Positions 63,833 to 64,000 of a stretch of DNA of 64,000 nt are shown here, in pieces (position 1 is the stretch's first letter; the number at the start of each line of letters is the position of its first letter). The stretch comes from Saccharothrix carnea (GTDB lineage: Bacteria > Actinomycetota > Actinomycetes > Mycobacteriales > Pseudonocardiaceae), in contig NZ_PYAX01000003.1 in the NCBI RefSeq assembly GCF_003014735.1, forward strand, positions 1-64,000, written 5' to 3'. The notes beneath the pieces are model-generated. The model ran no database searches and was not told the origin of the DNA. It worked only from the letters and a program-made list of their open reading frames with translations. The position numbers were made by a program, and so were the translations under genes.

Positions 63833-64000
63833 TCCGGCTCGTCCGGCCCGCGCTGCCCGCCGAACTGGCCGCCCGGCTGCCCGAGCTCACCGAGGAGATC
63901 GGCAACGCCACGCACCGCACACGGACCGCACGCGCGTTGTGGAAGCGCGCCGTCGTGCGGCGGAACGTGCACGCGCCGTTGCGGCGGTTGTTGGAGGACA
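63829..64000 (+). CDS. Partial gene coupled to the ATPase, possible HNH nuclease (PtuB-like)
   Basis: Only the first 57 codons are in the window: VIRLVRPALPAELAARLPEL, then ALWKRAVVRRNVHAPLRRLL. The GTG overlaps the ATPase stop. The basic, helical N-terminus with RPALP and a Trp-containing helix is the kind found before the CxxC/HNH core of nucleases paired with such ATPases, but the core itself lies beyond the edge. Confidence 0.55.
   Translation, partial: MIRLVRPALPAELAARLPELTEEIGNATHRTRTARALWKRAVVRRNVHAPLRRLLED

Overview
The window is high-GC actinobacterial DNA: GTG/TTG starts, GTGA/ATGA stop-start overlaps, XRE-DUF397 pairs, a DUF397/DUF3039/DUF3093/DUF3099/DUF3159/DUF3710/DUF4193 complement, and paired SigA/SigB. 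Gene content and style point to the Pseudonocardiaceae (Saccharothrix/Lentzea/Actinosynnema-like); this placement is inferred from features, not from a search. The left edge holds the leader and probable promoter of a 16S rRNA gene that lies outside the window on the minus strand.

0.3-17.5 kb is a conserved core block whose order matches what is known in mycobacteria from dxs1 to sigA: a two-component system, dxs, a TRAM/RumA-type RNA methyltransferase, an APC/KimA-like permease facing two TrkA-type K+ proteins (ceoB, ceoC), DUF3159, OB-fold protein, hydrolase, DUF3710, dut, DUF3093, DUF4193, cei, suhB, ppgK and sigA. 17.6-29.8 kb is accessory or variable: a vanadium haloperoxidase, a short zinc-ribbon protein, an NB-ARC/TPR protein with an N-terminal RHIM-like motif, a xylose-type ABC importer with its ROK repressor, a DEAD/DEAH-like helicase and a YihY membrane protein. 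29.8-40 kb returns to housekeeping: DUF3039, pseudouridine salvage (psuG plus a PfkB kinase), DUF3099, a PucR regulator, a methyltransferase, dtd, sigB with an ECF-type promoter, a phosphotransferase and class I fumarase.

40-52 kb holds an XRE/DUF397 pair, a secreted EEP phosphoesterase, two paralogous lipoproteins and a divergent sugar-acid locus: uronate dehydrogenase, glucarate dehydratase, 5-dehydro-4-deoxyglucarate dehydratase and 2,5-dioxovalerate-type aldehyde dehydrogenase, with an IclR regulator. Together they would convert a hexuronate through an aldarate to 2-oxoglutarate. An ABC transporter that once belonged to this locus survives only as fragments. 51.2-55.9 kb contains further gene relics (ketopantoate reductase, sucD, fdhD, one unidentified) around a GntR regulator and an ECF41 sigma factor/NADH-dehydrogenase-like pair. 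55.9-61.3 kb is a MacB-type efflux operon plus lipoprotein, next to a divergent two-component system resembling the one at the left end. The right edge has a second XRE/DUF397 pair and a RecF/OLD-like ATPase overlapping the start of another gene, an arrangement like the Septu (PtuA-PtuB) antiphage system.

The most unusual structures are two long imperfect palindromes (33766-33885 and 43886-44024) built from the same short unit, the RHIM-like NB-ARC protein, the edge ATPase pair, and the clustered gene relics. No tRNA, CRISPR array, insertion sequence or prophage was recognised.
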